Below are positions 24,392 to 33,906 of a stretch of DNA of 64,000 nt, piece after piece. The DNA is taken from positions 434,001 through 498,000 of the forward strand of contig NZ_BCQT01000004.1 of the NCBI RefSeq assembly GCF_001552215.1, in the 5' to 3' direction. This DNA is from Actinomadura macra NBRC 14102 (GTDB taxonomy: Bacteria; Actinomycetota; Actinomycetes; Streptosporangiales; Streptosporangiaceae). Position 1 is the first letter of the stretch, and the number at the start of each line of letters is the position of its first letter. The translations under genes were made by a program, and so were the position numbers. The notes under the pieces are model-generated. The model ran no database searches. It saw nothing but the letters and a program-made list of their open reading frames with translations, and was not told the origin of the DNA.

Positions 24392-25804
24392 CTAACCCGC
24401 GTAGAGGGCCGACAGGTAGCGGACGAGGAGCTTCTCGCGGGTGGCGAGGGGCAGCGCGTCCAGGACGGTGTTGACGACGGCCAGCCCGGAGCCGACGTCG
24501 CCGACCGCGTCGAGGAGGCCGGCGAACCCGGCGTCGTCCAGGTCGTCGAGATCGAGGGCGGCGACCGCCTCGGTGAGGCCGGGCGGGACGTCGGGTGGTC
24601 CGGCGGCGCGGGCGGCCTTCGCCGCGTCGGCAAGCGCGGCGAGGAGCGCCTCCACGTCGCTGACGCCGGTCAGGGTGAAGTGCAGGTTGGCCGGGATGCC
24701 CTGGTAGGAGAGCTGCGGCTGGAAGAACCAGCCGCGGGCCCGCGCCTCGTCGGCGAGGACGAAGACGCCGAGCGCCGGGTCGTCGGAGGCCACGGCGACG
24801 AGGGGGACGGCGGGCTCGCCGAGCACGCGCAGCCCGGGGATGTCGGCGACGCCCGCGATGAGCCTCTCGGCGGCGGTCATGGCGCGGACCGCGAGGTCGC
24901 GGTAACCCTCCGCACCGACCGCGTTCAGCGTCGCCCAGGCGGCGGCGAGCGGACCGGCGCCCTTGCTGCTCTGGACGGTCGCGTTGATGACCGTGTAGCC
25001 GGGCCATCCGGCGGACGCGAAGTAGGCGTGGCGGCGCAGCGACTCGTCGGCGAACAGCACGACCGAGGCGCCCTTGGGGGCGTAGCCGTACTTGTGCAGG
25101 TCGCAGGAGAGCGAGGTCACGCCGGGCACGGACAGGTCGAACGGCGGGACGTCGCGTCCGGCGTCCCGCAGCCAGGGCAGCACCCAGCCGCCGACGCAGG
25201 CGTCCACATGGCACAGGACGCCGGCGGAGGCGGCGATGGCGGCGATGTCCTCGACCGGGTCCAGCACGCCGTGCGGATAGGACGGCGCGGACGCGACGAC
25301 GAGCACGGTCCGGGGCGTGATCGCGGCGCGGACGGCGGACGGCACGGCCCGGAACCCGGCGTCGACCGGGACGGTGGCCACCTCCATACCGAGGTAGTGC
25401 GCGGCCTTGTGGAAGGCGGGGTGCGCTGTCACGGGCAGGACGATCTGGGGCCGTTCCCCGACCGGGCGGGCGTCCCGCGCCGCCTTCACCGCCAGCATGA
25501 TCGACTCCGTGCCGCCGCTGGTGAAGATGCCCGTCCCGCCGCCGAGCCTGTCCGCAACCGCGGCGACGACCTGCCGTTCCAGCGTGACGACGCTGGGGAA
25601 GGCCGTCGGGTCGAGGCAGTTGACCTCCAGCATCTCCAGGTAGGCGCCCGCGGCGAGGTCGTGCACGGCGTCGCGGCCGGTGTCGTAGACGTAGGCGGTG
25701 ACCTGGCCGCCGCGCACGGGCAGGTCCGCGTTGCGGAGCCGGGCGAGTTCGAACCGCAGGTCGGCGGCGGTGCGGCCGGTCTCGGGCAGGTGGTCAGACG
25801 ACAT
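24392..25804 (-). CDS. PLP-dependent lyase/decarboxylase (sphingosine-phosphate-lyase-like)
   Basis: Group II decarboxylase-family PLP enzyme of 470 aa. The N-terminal half contains GIFTSGGTESIMLAVKAARD. The histidine/aspartate pocket is HVDACVGGWVLPW and the Schiff-base lysine is in SCDLHKYGYAPKG. These features fit sphingosine-1-phosphate lyase-like and aspartate/tyrosine decarboxylase-like members; the sequence does not separate them. It is the last gene of a three-gene operon (TetR, GPH transporter, lyase); the start overlaps the transporter stop by 11 bp. The pair may take up and cleave one compound (inference). Confidence 0.88.
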   Translation of the reverse strand: MSSDHLPETGRTAADLRFELARLRNADLPVRGGQVTAYVYDTGRDAVHDLAAGAYLEMLEVNCLDPTAFPSVVTLERQVVAAVADRLGGGTGIFTSGGTESIMLAVKAARDARPVGERPQIVLPVTAHPAFHKAAHYLGMEVATVPVDAGFRAVPSAVRAAITPRTVLVVASAPSYPHGVLDPVEDIAAIAASAGVLCHVDACVGGWVLPWLRDAGRDVPPFDLSVPGVTSLSCDLHKYGYAPKGASVVLFADESLRRHAYFASAGWPGYTVINATVQSSKGAGPLAAAWATLNAVGAEGYRDLAVRAMTAAERLIAGVADIPGLRVLGEPAVPLVAVASDDPALGVFVLADEARARGWFFQPQLSYQGIPANLHFTLTGVSDVEALLAALADAAKAARAAGPPDVPPGLTEAVAALDLDDLDDAGFAGLLDAVGDVGSGLAVVNTVLDALPLATREKLLVRYLSALYAG

Positions 25805-27143
25805 GGGTGCTGGCCTCCTCGGTGGTGCGTCGGTGGGCGGCGGCCCGGCTGCGGTAGGCCAGCAGGGGCGGAATGCTCAGCAGCAGGAGCAGTGCGGGGA
25901 CGAGCGTGAAACCGGCGGTGAGGCCGGTGAGCGCCGAGCCGGGCTGGTGGACCGGGCTGTCAAGGTCGGACGACCGGAACGACACCAGCGCCAGGATCAG
26001 GGCGAACACGCCGGGGCCGAGGGCGAGCGCGCCGGTCTCGGCGGCCGTCCAGAGGCCGGTGAACGCGCCGGACTGCGCGTGCCCGCTGCGTCCGGCGTCG
26101 GCGTGGACGGTCTCGGGCAGCAGCGACAGCGGCAGGAGTTGGACGCCCGCGTAGCAGACCCCGGCGACGGCGGTGAGGGCGAGGACGGTGGCCGTCGAAC
26201 CGGAGGTGACCGCCGGGTACAGCGCGACGGCCGCCACGGCGAACAGCAGGAGCGCGAGCAGGTAGCAGGGGACGTGGCCGTGCGTGCGCGACAGCCGCCG
26301 CCACAGCGGGACGGCGAACGCGCTCGGCCCGACCATGCACACGAACATCGCCGAGGTGAGCCCGTAGTCGCCGAGCCGGTACGTCGCGACGTAGGGTGCG
26401 GCCGCCAGCATGACCGCGAGGGCCAGCGTCTGCGGGACATAGGAGGCGAGCAGCGCGAAGAACGGCCGGTTGCCGCGTGCGACGCGCAGCGCGGCGGCGA
26501 AGCCGAGCGACCGCGGCCCCGGGCGGGACGGGATCCAGCGGGTGGACAGGGCGCTCGCGACCATGGCGGCGCCCATCGCGGCTCCGACGACGGCGCCCAT
26601 CAGCGCGTGCCCGGCGCGTCCTCCCCCGGCGGAGTCCGACAGCGCGGGGGCGAGGCCGCCCGCGAGGAGGATCCCGAGCGTCAGGCACACGACCCGCCAC
26701 GCCATCGCGCGTCCCCGCTCGGACGGCGCGCCGGAGATCTCGGCGGGCAGCGACACGTACGGGACCTGGAAGCACGCGAACGCGCTGGCGGCGAGCAGGA
26801 ACATCACGCCGGTCCAGGCCGCGGCGAAGCCGGGCGAGTCCACGGGCGCGGCGAACATGCCCGCGAACAGCACCGGCAGGGCCAGCGAACCGGTGAGCAG
26901 CAGCCGGGTGCGGCGGCCGGTCCGGACGGCCTCGCGGTCGCTGGCGGCGCCGACGACGGGGTTGAGTAACACGTCCCACGCCTTCGGGACGACCAGCACG
27001 ACACCGGCGACCGCGGCCGTCACCCCGAGCACGTCGGTCAGGTAGTACAGCAGCAGCAACCCCGGGACGGCGGAGAAGACGCCGGTGCCGACCGACCCGA
27101 TCCCGTAGCCGATCAGATGCCGCCGGGACAGGACGTCCGTCAC
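25794..27143 (-). CDS. GPH-type sugar:cation symporter (MFS)
   Basis: Membrane carrier of 449 aa with about 12 helices, resembling MelB-type glycoside-pentoside-hexuronide symporters. The early loop has KAWDVLLNPVVGAASDREA followed by RTGRRTRLLL, the characteristic motif of this family. The GTG overlaps the TetR stop (GTGA), and the 3' end overlaps the lyase. Transport of a small polar substrate of the lyase is a reasonable guess; sugar specificity should not be assumed. Confidence 0.9.
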   Translation of the reverse strand: MTDVLSRRHLIGYGIGSVGTGVFSAVPGLLLLYYLTDVLGVTAAVAGVVLVVPKAWDVLLNPVVGAASDREAVRTGRRTRLLLTGSLALPVLFAGMFAAPVDSPGFAAAWTGVMFLLAASAFACFQVPYVSLPAEISGAPSERGRAMAWRVVCLTLGILLAGGLAPALSDSAGGGRAGHALMGAVVGAAMGAAMVASALSTRWIPSRPGPRSLGFAAALRVARGNRPFFALLASYVPQTLALAVMLAAAPYVATYRLGDYGLTSAMFVCMVGPSAFAVPLWRRLSRTHGHVPCYLLALLLFAVAAVALYPAVTSGSTATVLALTAVAGVCYAGVQLLPLSLLPETVHADAGRSGHAQSGAFTGLWTAAETGALALGPGVFALILALVSFRSSDLDSPVHQPGSALTGLTAGFTLVPALLLLLSIPPLLAYRSRAAAHRRTTEEASTHVV

Positions 27144-27745
27144 CGCGCGTCCCCCTCCGGAAGGCGGAGCGCCGTGGTGACGAGGCGGCGCAGATGGGCG
27201 CGGAACCGGGCCAGCTCGCGGGGGTCGTCCATGCCGCGGCGGCGCCCGTCGGCGTCCAGGACGCCGCCGTTCCCGAAGCCGTGGGTGCACCAGATGACGG
27301 TCCACGCCACGTACTCGACGTCGATGTCGTCGTCGACGGACTTGCCGACGGCGCCGACGACCGTCTCCATGAGCGGCCGGACGTAGAGGTCCTCCAGGTG
27401 GGCGACGTCGGAGGCGTCCGACAGCCAGCGGTGCATCCACAGCGCGGGGATCTCCGGATGCTCGGCGCAGAAGTCGACGTAGCGGTCGAGGAGCCGCAGC
27501 ACTCCCGCCGCGTCCGGGGTCAGGCCGGCGAGCGCCGATTCCAGTGCGGACCGTTCGCGCTGGTGGGCGCGCTCCATGACGGCCAGGTAGAGGTCGCGCT
27601 TGCCGCCGACGTGGTAGGCGACCGTGGCGATGTTGAGCCCCGCCGCTTCGGCGATCATCCGGGTGGAGGTGCCGTCGTAACCGAGGGCGGCGAACAGCCG
27701 CGTCGCGGCGTCCAGGATGCGCTCCCTGCCGGGGTCGCTGGTCAT
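27140..27745 (-). CDS. TetR-family regulator of the transporter/lyase operon
   Basis: Regulator of 201 aa. The N-terminal helix-turn-helix contains ILDAATRLFAALGYDGTST then IAEAAGLNIATVAYHVGGK. The C-terminal domain is typical of the family (TetR_C with FVDFCAEHPEIPALWMHRW). It heads the operon and overlaps the GPH carrier by 4 bp, so it most likely represses these genes and its own. A GTG three codons upstream is an alternative start. No clear palindromic operator was found in the short upstream gap. Confidence 0.9.
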   Translation of the reverse strand: MTSDPGRERILDAATRLFAALGYDGTSTRMIAEAAGLNIATVAYHVGGKRDLYLAVMERAHQRERSALESALAGLTPDAAGVLRLLDRYVDFCAEHPEIPALWMHRWLSDASDVAHLEDLYVRPLMETVVGAVGKSVDDDIDVEYVAWTVIWCTHGFGNGGVLDADGRRRGMDDPRELARFRAHLRRLVTTALRLPEGDAR

Positions 27746-27824
27746 GCGGCACACCGTAAGTGCCTGCCGACATTTCGGTCAATCGCTTGATGGAGAGTGT
27801 TAGCTGCGGTGCAGGTCAGGTGCA

Positions 27825-27856
27825 GCACGTCAGGCGCGGCGCACGTCAGGCGCGGC
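27825..27856. repeat. Tandem 16-bp duplication at the LysE stop
   Basis: The unit gcacgtcaggcgcggc occurs twice head to tail. The stop codon of the LysE gene lies in the second unit, so a second, unused stop is present in the first. Confidence 0.7.
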
Positions 27857-28484
27857 GCGCGCTCGGGCCGGCGAACACGGCGGCGGCGCCGAGACCGAGG
27901 TAGATGGCGCCGGTCACGTACCGCTGGCGGCGCTGGAAGGACGGCCGGGCGCGCAGCCACGCGCCGATCGAGCCCGCCGCGACCGCATAGGTCAGATCGG
28001 CGATCAGCCCGATCGAGCTGAGGACGAGTCCGAGCACCACGATCTGCGCCGGCACGGCGCCCGCGTCCTGGTCGACGAACTGTGGCAGGAACGCCAGGAA
28101 GAACAGCACGACCTTCGGGTTGAGGACGTTCACCAGCATGCCGTCGAGGTAGACGCGCAGCGGCGTCTGCGGCCTGATCCGCATCTCCTCGCGGTCGTCC
28201 CCGCCGCGCAGCGTCCGGTAGGCGAGGTACACCAGGTAGGCGGCGCCCGCGTAGCGCAGGGCACCGAACGCGGTGGCGGACGCGGCGACGACGGCCGACA
28301 GTCCTGCCGCCGCTGCCGCGACGTGTACGAGGGTGCCGGTCTGGACGCCGAACGCCGACAGGATCCCGGCCCGCCGTCCTTCACCGATGCTGCGGGTGGT
28401 GATGTACAGGTGGTTGGGCCCGGGGACGGCGACCAGCGTCACCGCCGCGAGGAGGAACAGCAGGGGGTTCGTCACCGTCGCCAC
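27846..28484 (-). CDS. LysE/RhtB-family amino-acid exporter
   Basis: Membrane protein of 212 aa with about six helices. The family signature is VAVPGPNHLYITTRSIGEGRRAG near the N-terminus, given here as PGPNHLYITTRS and GEGRRAG. The loop GMLVNVLNPKVVLFFLAFLPQF is present (visible as VNVLNPKVVLFFLAFLPQF). Such proteins export amino acids or homoserine lactone-like compounds. GTG start; the upstream TetR gene at 28543-29151 is on the same strand 58 bp away and may regulate it. Confidence 0.9.
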   Translation of the reverse strand: MATVTNPLLFLLAAVTLVAVPGPNHLYITTRSIGEGRRAGILSAFGVQTGTLVHVAAAAAGLSAVVAASATAFGALRYAGAAYLVYLAYRTLRGGDDREEMRIRPQTPLRVYLDGMLVNVLNPKVVLFFLAFLPQFVDQDAGAVPAQIVVLGLVLSSIGLIADLTYAVAAGSIGAWLRARPSFQRRQRYVTGAIYLGLGAAAVFAGPSARRA

Positions 28485-28542
28485 GCTAGGGGCGTGATGG
28501 TCCGATCAGCAGGGCCAATGGGTGCCGCGGAAACCGGACCAA

Positions 28543-29151
28543 TCACGTTCCGGTGGCGACCATCGCCCCCGCGAGGACGAGCCGTCCGGACGTGCGGACC
28601 ATCGCGGCGACCTCCTCGACGGGGCGGCGTAGCGACGCGAGGCTGAGCAGGGCGGCGAGCAGGATGTGGCCGAGGACGAGCTCGACGTCGTCGCGCTCGG
28701 GCAGCGGGTCGCCGATCGCCGCCGAGAGCCGGTCCCGCACGAACAGGAACAGCACGGTGCGGGCGTCGTCCACGCTGGAGTCGTCCGAGGTCACAGCCTG
28801 GATGATGGCGGAGGTCAGCGCCGGCTCCGCGGCCGCGACGAACACGATCCGCTCCAGCAGCGCGGTCAGCCGCTCGATCGGGGTGTCGCCGACGGCGAGC
28901 GCGTCGATGTCGTGCGTGACGCGGTGCGCCCAGGTGGCGGCGACCTCGGTGAGCAGGTGATCCTTGGTGGCGAAGTACCGGTACACGGTCGCGCGGGCGA
29001 CGCCGGCGCGGTCGGCCACGTCATGCATGGTGACGGCGGGGTAGCCGCCTTCAAGCGCGAGTTCGCGCGCCGACTCGATCAGCCGCTCCCGCCTGGCCTG
29101 CTGATCCTTGGTCAGCCTTCGCGTGACGGTGAACCGCCCATCGCCGCTCAA
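28543..29151 (-). CDS. TetR-family regulator
   Basis: Regulator of 202 aa. The helix-turn-helix reads YPAVTMHDVADRAGVARATV then YRYFATKDHLL. The C-terminal domain is of a common actinobacterial type. The TTG start was chosen because GAGGAGG precedes it at ideal distance; extending upstream gives low-complexity sequence. It probably controls the LysE exporter downstream or itself. Confidence 0.9.
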   Translation of the reverse strand: MSGDGRFTVTRRLTKDQQARRERLIESARELALEGGYPAVTMHDVADRAGVARATVYRYFATKDHLLTEVAATWAHRVTHDIDALAVGDTPIERLTALLERIVFVAAAEPALTSAIIQAVTSDDSSVDDARTVLFLFVRDRLSAAIGDPLPERDDVELVLGHILLAALLSLASLRRPVEEVAAMVRTSGRLVLAGAMVATGT

Positions 29152-29333
29152 TGCGCCTCCTCGCCGTACTCCCCCCACACTCTCCCGCATATCTGTCCCG
29201 AGCACCGCAAATTGCTGGTTCACGCTTTTCGCGGCGAACCATTCACCTACGGAGGCCTGCGGGCACGGCAACCGGCCCGTTCGGTCCTCCCGGCCGGGGT
29301 GCTGGAAGGACCGGACAGGCCCGTGCGGGCGGG

Positions 29334-30341
29334 TCAGGCGGCGCTCTGCCGGCGCCGTTCAGCCCATTGGAGGGAGTGGCGGATGGCATCCTCGATCGTG
29401 TACTCGGGCTGCCAGCCGAGCAGGTCCCGCGCCTTGGCCGGGCGGACGAAGGCGCCCACCACGTCGCCTGGACGCGCGGGGGCGTCCTCGACCTGGAAGC
29501 CGTCGCCGACGACCTCGCGGAAGGCGGTGACCAGTTCCCGGACGGTGGTGCCGTCGCCCGTCCCGAGGTTGATGACCTGGTAGCCGGTGCGTCCGGCGGG
29601 CTGGAGCGGCGGGATGACCGAATCGAAGCGGGTGGCCGCCTCGCAGAAGGCGCGGGCGATGTCCCAGACGTGGATGTAGTCGCGGATGGCCGTGCCGTCG
29701 CGCGTGTCCCAGTCGATACCGGTGATCTTGAAGGGGACGTCGTTCTCGTAGGACTCGATCATCTTGCCGAGGGCGTGGGTGGGCTTGCTGTTCTGCAGGC
29801 CCGTCCGCAACCGCGGGTCCGCGCCGATCGGGTTGAGGTAGCGCAGCGAGATGACGCGCAGACCGTAGGCTCGGGAGAGGTCCTCCAGGAGGAGTTCCGC
29901 CATCATCTTCGAGCGCGTGTAGGGGTTCTGCGGCTCCAGCGCAGAGGTCTCGGAGACCGACAGGTCGTCTTCGGGGCGGTACATCCCAGCGGTGGACGCG
30001 AAGATCATCCGGTCGCATCCGTTGCGGATGAGATGCCCCGCGAGCTCCAGCGTCTTCGTCAGGTTGACACGGTAGTAACGCTCGGGATCGGTCATCGAGT
30101 CCGGCACCACGATGAGCGCGGCGCAGTGCACCGTGACGGCGATGTCCGGATGAGCCAGGAAGATCTGGTCGAGGAGTTCACCGTCGCCGATGTCCCCCTC
30201 ATAGAAGATCTTGCCCTTGGTGAACTCCTGCCTGCCGGTGATCAGGCTGTCGAGCACCACGGGCGTGATCCCGCGCTCCGCGAAGGCGGAGGCGATCGTG
30301 CTTCCGATGAACCCGGCTCCTCCTGTGATCAGGACTTTCAT
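29334..30341 (-). CDS. galE: UDP-glucose 4-epimerase
   Basis: Extended SDR epimerase of 335 aa that interconverts UDP-glucose and UDP-galactose. The NAD motif is TGGAGFIGS at residues 7-15. The catalytic pair is FASTAGMY and NPYTRSKMMAELL (Tyr-x3-Lys). Substrate-side motifs RYLNPIGADP and RDYIHVWDIA fit GalE. It faces away from the exopolysaccharide genes but probably feeds them with UDP-galactose. A strict GalE versus UDP-GlcNAc epimerase assignment would need more evidence. Confidence 0.9.
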   Translation of the reverse strand: MKVLITGGAGFIGSTIASAFAERGITPVVLDSLITGRQEFTKGKIFYEGDIGDGELLDQIFLAHPDIAVTVHCAALIVVPDSMTDPERYYRVNLTKTLELAGHLIRNGCDRMIFASTAGMYRPEDDLSVSETSALEPQNPYTRSKMMAELLLEDLSRAYGLRVISLRYLNPIGADPRLRTGLQNSKPTHALGKMIESYENDVPFKITGIDWDTRDGTAIRDYIHVWDIARAFCEAATRFDSVIPPLQPAGRTGYQVINLGTGDGTTVRELVTAFREVVGDGFQVEDAPARPGDVVGAFVRPAKARDLLGWQPEYTIEDAIRHSLQWAERRRQSAA

Positions 30342-30555
30342 GCGGCATCCCCGTTCTCGGATCGTCACGCTCAGGATCAGCAGCGAACGCACCGTGGTCA
30401 ACGGTCGTTCCCGGGCTGACCGGCTCCGGTCGAGCGTGAACCCCGGACCGCTCCGAGGCGTCCGCGCACGGCTCTTTCCGGTGGCCACGAACGGCCGGTG
30501 ACGAGTACAGCGTTTGCAGGATCCGCTCGGCCCGCGCAACGTTCATGGTCGGGGA

Positions 30556-31215
30556 ATGCAACCCATCCGCGTCCTGATCGTGGACGACCACGCGCTGTTC
30601 GCCGAGGCGCTGTCCGCCCGGCTACAGCGCGAACCCGACCTGGTGATCCTTCCCGTCGCCGCGGACGTGCGGCGCGCGCTCGCGCTGGCCGCCACCGAAC
30701 GCCCCCGGGTGCTCGTCCTCGACATGACCCTGGGCGCCGAGAGCGGCCTGGACGTCCTGGACCGGGTTCGCAGATCGCATCCGGAGGTCCGGGTGGTCGT
30801 GCTGACCGCGATGGACGATCTGGACACGCTGGTGCAGGCGGTCCGGCGCGGGGCGGTGGGGTGGCTGTCGAAGACCGAGAGCGCCGACCTCGTCGCACGG
30901 GTGATCAGGTCGGCGGCGCGGCAGGGCGGCTGGATCCCGCCCGACCTGCTCGGCGAGGTGCTGCGCCGGCTCCAGACCGGCGCGGCGGAGCCGAACGGCG
31001 GCGCGCGGTTGCTGGCGGCGCTGACGCCGCGCGAGCGGGAGGTGCTCCAGTGCATGGTCGACGGGCTCGGCCGCGCCGAGATCGCCGAACGGCTCGGGCT
31101 GTCGGCCAACACCGTCCGGACGCACACGCAGAACCTGCTGGCGAAGCTCGACCTGCACTCGGCGCTGGAGGCCATCACCCTCGCGATGCGGGCCGGGATG
31201 CGCCCGCGCGGCTGA
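30556..31215 (+). CDS. NarL/LuxR-type response regulator
   Basis: Response regulator of 219 aa. The receiver domain has the acidic pair VDDHALFAEAL and the phosphorylation site VLDMTLGAESG, followed by the switch residues VVLTAMDD and SKTE. The C-terminal LuxR helix-turn-helix reads LTPREREVLQCMVDGL then ANTVRTHTQNLLAKL. No histidine kinase gene is adjacent. It lies just before the exopolysaccharide operon in the same direction and may control it. Confidence 0.92.
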   Translation: MQPIRVLIVDDHALFAEALSARLQREPDLVILPVAADVRRALALAATERPRVLVLDMTLGAESGLDVLDRVRRSHPEVRVVVLTAMDDLDTLVQAVRRGAVGWLSKTESADLVARVIRSAARQGGWIPPDLLGEVLRRLQTGAAEPNGGARLLAALTPREREVLQCMVDGLGRAEIAERLGLSANTVRTHTQNLLAKLDLHSALEAITLAMRAGMRPRG

Positions 31216-31314
31216 TCTCTGATGCAAACGGCGTAGTGCAGGGTCGTCGTTTGGGCGATTTCCGGGGGAATCGGGCTTTCTACGCTCGGCCCTGACGAAG
31301 CCGGAGGGTGGATC

Positions 31315-32751
31315 GTGGAGATCGACGAAGTCGCCGCGCGCGTAATTCGTACCTACTGGGCGCTCCTGCTGGTCATGACGGTCGCCCCACTGCTGCTGGT
31401 GGGGATGTTCATGAGCGGTCAGGATCCGCCGGCCGTCGCGGAGTCGCGCCTCCAGGCGAGCAGCAGAGCCACCGACGCGGCCCCCGGCGACGCGGGCGTG
31501 AGCATCGTGGTCAGCCAGGTGAAGGCGTTCGCCACGAGCCGGAACCTGCTGGAGGACGTGCTGCGCAGGCAGGGCGTGCACCGCTCGCCGGAGAAGATCG
31601 CGAAGGCGATCGGGGTCACCGGGCTCGGGACGTCCACGGTGGTGCAGCTGTCGGTGAAGGACACCGACCCCGAAGTGGCGCGCAAGCTCGCCGACGCCAT
31701 CGGCGTCGAGGTCGTCAAGGAGATCAACGAGTCGAACCAGGGCTCGATAACGAACCAGATCACGAGCATCGACAAGCGGGTGCGGGAGCTGGAGAAAAGG
31801 CTCGGCCCGCTGTCGCGGCGGGCGGGGGCTCAGCCCAACCCCGACATCGGCGCCGCGAACGAACGGGAGCGGGTGCAGGCGGAGCTGACGGACCTGCGGT
31901 CGAACCGCTCGGACCTGCGCGCGCAACTCTCGGCGGCGGGGACGGCGTCGGTGGTGCAGCCGGCGGTGCTCGCACCGAAGACGAACCCGGTGGTCATGAT
32001 GTCGGTCGTCGCGGGCCTGGTCGGCCTGGTCGGCGGAATCCTGATCGCGGTGGTGACGGAGATGGTCCGTCCCACCATCCCGGGGCAGCGGCGGGTGGCC
32101 GTGCGGCTGGGCGTGCCGCTGCTCGGCTGGGCCGACCGGGGACCGGCGGAGCTCGCCGACCTCGGACGGCGGATCAGGCTGGCCGCGCGGCGCAAGGGCG
32201 TCGTACGGGTGGCGCTCGTGGGCACCTCGGGCCCGCTGCCCGCGGCGCTGGTGTCCTCGGTCGCGGCGGCGGTGTACGGGGACGCGACGAAGGTCGTCAC
32301 GACTCGTTCCGGACGCGCGGACCCGAACGACGGCGCGGGCGACGGCGCGGGCGGGGGAGCGGGCCACAAGGCCGGGCCCAAGCCCGAGGGCACGGACGAC
32401 GGCGAGGCGCCGGCCCCACCGTCCGCCAACAGTTCCGGGCCGGGGCGGAGGGGCAGCACCTCGGTCGTCCGTGCCGGCGGTGGCACCACCGTCCTGACGA
32501 AGAAATCCGGTGCGGCGGTCTCCCCCTCGGAGGTCACCCAGCCGGTACCGCTTCGGGCGCTGTGCCATGTGCACGCGTTCGAGGACATCGATCCGGGCCT
32601 CGACGACGAGGTCGGCGTGGTCGCGGTGGTCGGGCCGGTGACGCCGGTCTCGGGGCTGGACGAGGTCCGCGACCTCGTCGCGGCATCCGGCTGGCCGCTG
32701 CTCGGGGTCGTCGCCACGTCCAGCAGGAAGACAACGCGCAAGAGGGGGTAG
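31315..32751 (+). CDS. Wzz-like polysaccharide chain-length protein
   Basis: Membrane protein of 478 aa resembling Wzz/CapA co-polymerases. Transmembrane helices lie near residues 14-34 and 222-245, with an extracellular coiled-coil loop between (IDKRVRELEKRLGPL, ERVQAELTDLRS). The cytoplasmic part contains a degenerate tyrosine-kinase-like fold without Walker motifs plus a Gly/Ala-rich linker (DGAGDGAGGGAG). GTG start with GGAGGG. It is first in the exopolysaccharide operon and would set polymer length by contacting the polymerase. Confidence 0.85.
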   Translation: MEIDEVAARVIRTYWALLLVMTVAPLLLVGMFMSGQDPPAVAESRLQASSRATDAAPGDAGVSIVVSQVKAFATSRNLLEDVLRRQGVHRSPEKIAKAIGVTGLGTSTVVQLSVKDTDPEVARKLADAIGVEVVKEINESNQGSITNQITSIDKRVRELEKRLGPLSRRAGAQPNPDIGAANERERVQAELTDLRSNRSDLRAQLSAAGTASVVQPAVLAPKTNPVVMMSVVAGLVGLVGGILIAVVTEMVRPTIPGQRRVAVRLGVPLLGWADRGPAELADLGRRIRLAARRKGVVRVALVGTSGPLPAALVSSVAAAVYGDATKVVTTRSGRADPNDGAGDGAGGGAGHKAGPKPEGTDDGEAPAPPSANSSGPGRRGSTSVVRAGGGTTVLTKKSGAAVSPSEVTQPVPLRALCHVHAFEDIDPGLDDEVGVVAVVGPVTPVSGLDEVRDLVAASGWPLLGVVATSSRKTTRKRG

Positions 32752-32755
32752 CCGG

Positions 32756-33904
32756 ATGAGCCGGACAACGGTTCCGTTCACCGTCCCGTCGTTCGCCGGG
32801 GAGGTGTCGGACGCGGTCGTGAAGGTGCTCGACTCGGGGTGGGTGACCACCGGGCCGCAGACGGCGGCGTTCGAGCAGGACTTCGCCGATTTCCTGGGCG
32901 CGCCGCACGTCGTCGCGGTCGCCTCGTGCACGACGGCGCTGGAGCTGTGCCTGCGCGCCATGGACCTGCCGCCGGGGTCGCAGGTCCTGACGCCGAGCCT
33001 GACCTTCTGCGGCGCGATCAACGCGATCCTGCACGCCGGGCACCGGCCGGTACTGGTGGACATCGACGAGGACACGCTGGTGCCGAGCCCGGAGACCGTC
33101 GCCGCGGCCGCCGCCCGGACCACGCCGCGGGCGATGATCGTCCAGAACCAGGGCGGATACCCGGTGGACGTGCCGGCGCTCGCCGCAGCGGCCGGGCTGG
33201 ACCGGACGCGGGTCGTCGAGGACGCCGCGCACGGCCCGGGGGCGGCGCGCGAGGGCAGGCCGGTCGGGTCGGAGTCGTTCGCGGCGTGCTTCTCCTTCTA
33301 CGCCACCAAGAACATGCCGATCGGCGAGGGCGGCGCGATAGCGACGGTCGACCAGGACCTGGCCGACCGGGTGCGGGCGATGCGGCTGCACGGGATGAGC
33401 AAGGACTCCTGGAAGCGGTACCTGCCGGGCGGAAGCTGGCGGTACGACGTCAAGGACATCGGACTCAAGGCGAATATGACCGATATCCAGGCATCGATCG
33501 GGCGTGCGCAGCTCGCGGCGCTCCCCGCCTGGCAGCGGGCGCGCGGCGAGCTCGTCGCCCGCTACGACGAGGCACTGGACGGCCTGCCCGGCCTGACCCT
33601 GCCGCAGCGCAAGCTGGACGGCGTCCAGCACGCGTGGCACCTCTACCAGGTGCGCGTCCCCGAGCGGGACGCGCTCATCGCCGAGTTGGAGGCGGCGGGC
33701 GTCGCGACGTCCGTGCACTTCATCCCGGCCAGCCAGATGACCTCCTACCGGCAGATCCTCGGCGCGCAGGAGTGCGAGCGGGTACCGGTGACCGACCGGG
33801 TCGCCGAGGAGCTGCTGTCACTCCCGCTGTACCCGGGGCTGTCGCCCGACGGCCAGGACCGTGTCGTCTCCGCGCTCACCGAGGCACTGCGGGCCCGGGA
33901 CTGA
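32756..33904 (+). CDS. DegT/DnrJ/EryC1/StrS-type sugar aminotransferase
   Basis: PLP-dependent nucleotide-sugar aminotransferase of 382 aa. Lys185 in SFYATKNMPIGEGG forms the Schiff base. Other family features are SCTTALELCL, TFCGAINAI and VEDAAHGPGA. The start is 4 bp after the preceding stop. It would make an amino sugar for the polymer, for example after a 4-keto sugar is formed; the adjacent CapD-like protein is a candidate source only if it is active. Confidence 0.92.
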   Translation: MSRTTVPFTVPSFAGEVSDAVVKVLDSGWVTTGPQTAAFEQDFADFLGAPHVVAVASCTTALELCLRAMDLPPGSQVLTPSLTFCGAINAILHAGHRPVLVDIDEDTLVPSPETVAAAAARTTPRAMIVQNQGGYPVDVPALAAAAGLDRTRVVEDAAHGPGAAREGRPVGSESFAACFSFYATKNMPIGEGGAIATVDQDLADRVRAMRLHGMSKDSWKRYLPGGSWRYDVKDIGLKANMTDIQASIGRAQLAALPAWQRARGELVARYDEALDGLPGLTLPQRKLDGVQHAWHLYQVRVPERDALIAELEAAGVATSVHFIPASQMTSYRQILGAQECERVPVTDRVAEELLSLPLYPGLSPDGQDRVVSALTEALRARD

Positions 33905-33906
33905 CC

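Noticed and set aside
22372..24633. 753-codon open frame on the minus strand
   Set aside because: Antisense to the carboxypeptidase; arginine-rich shadow without domains.
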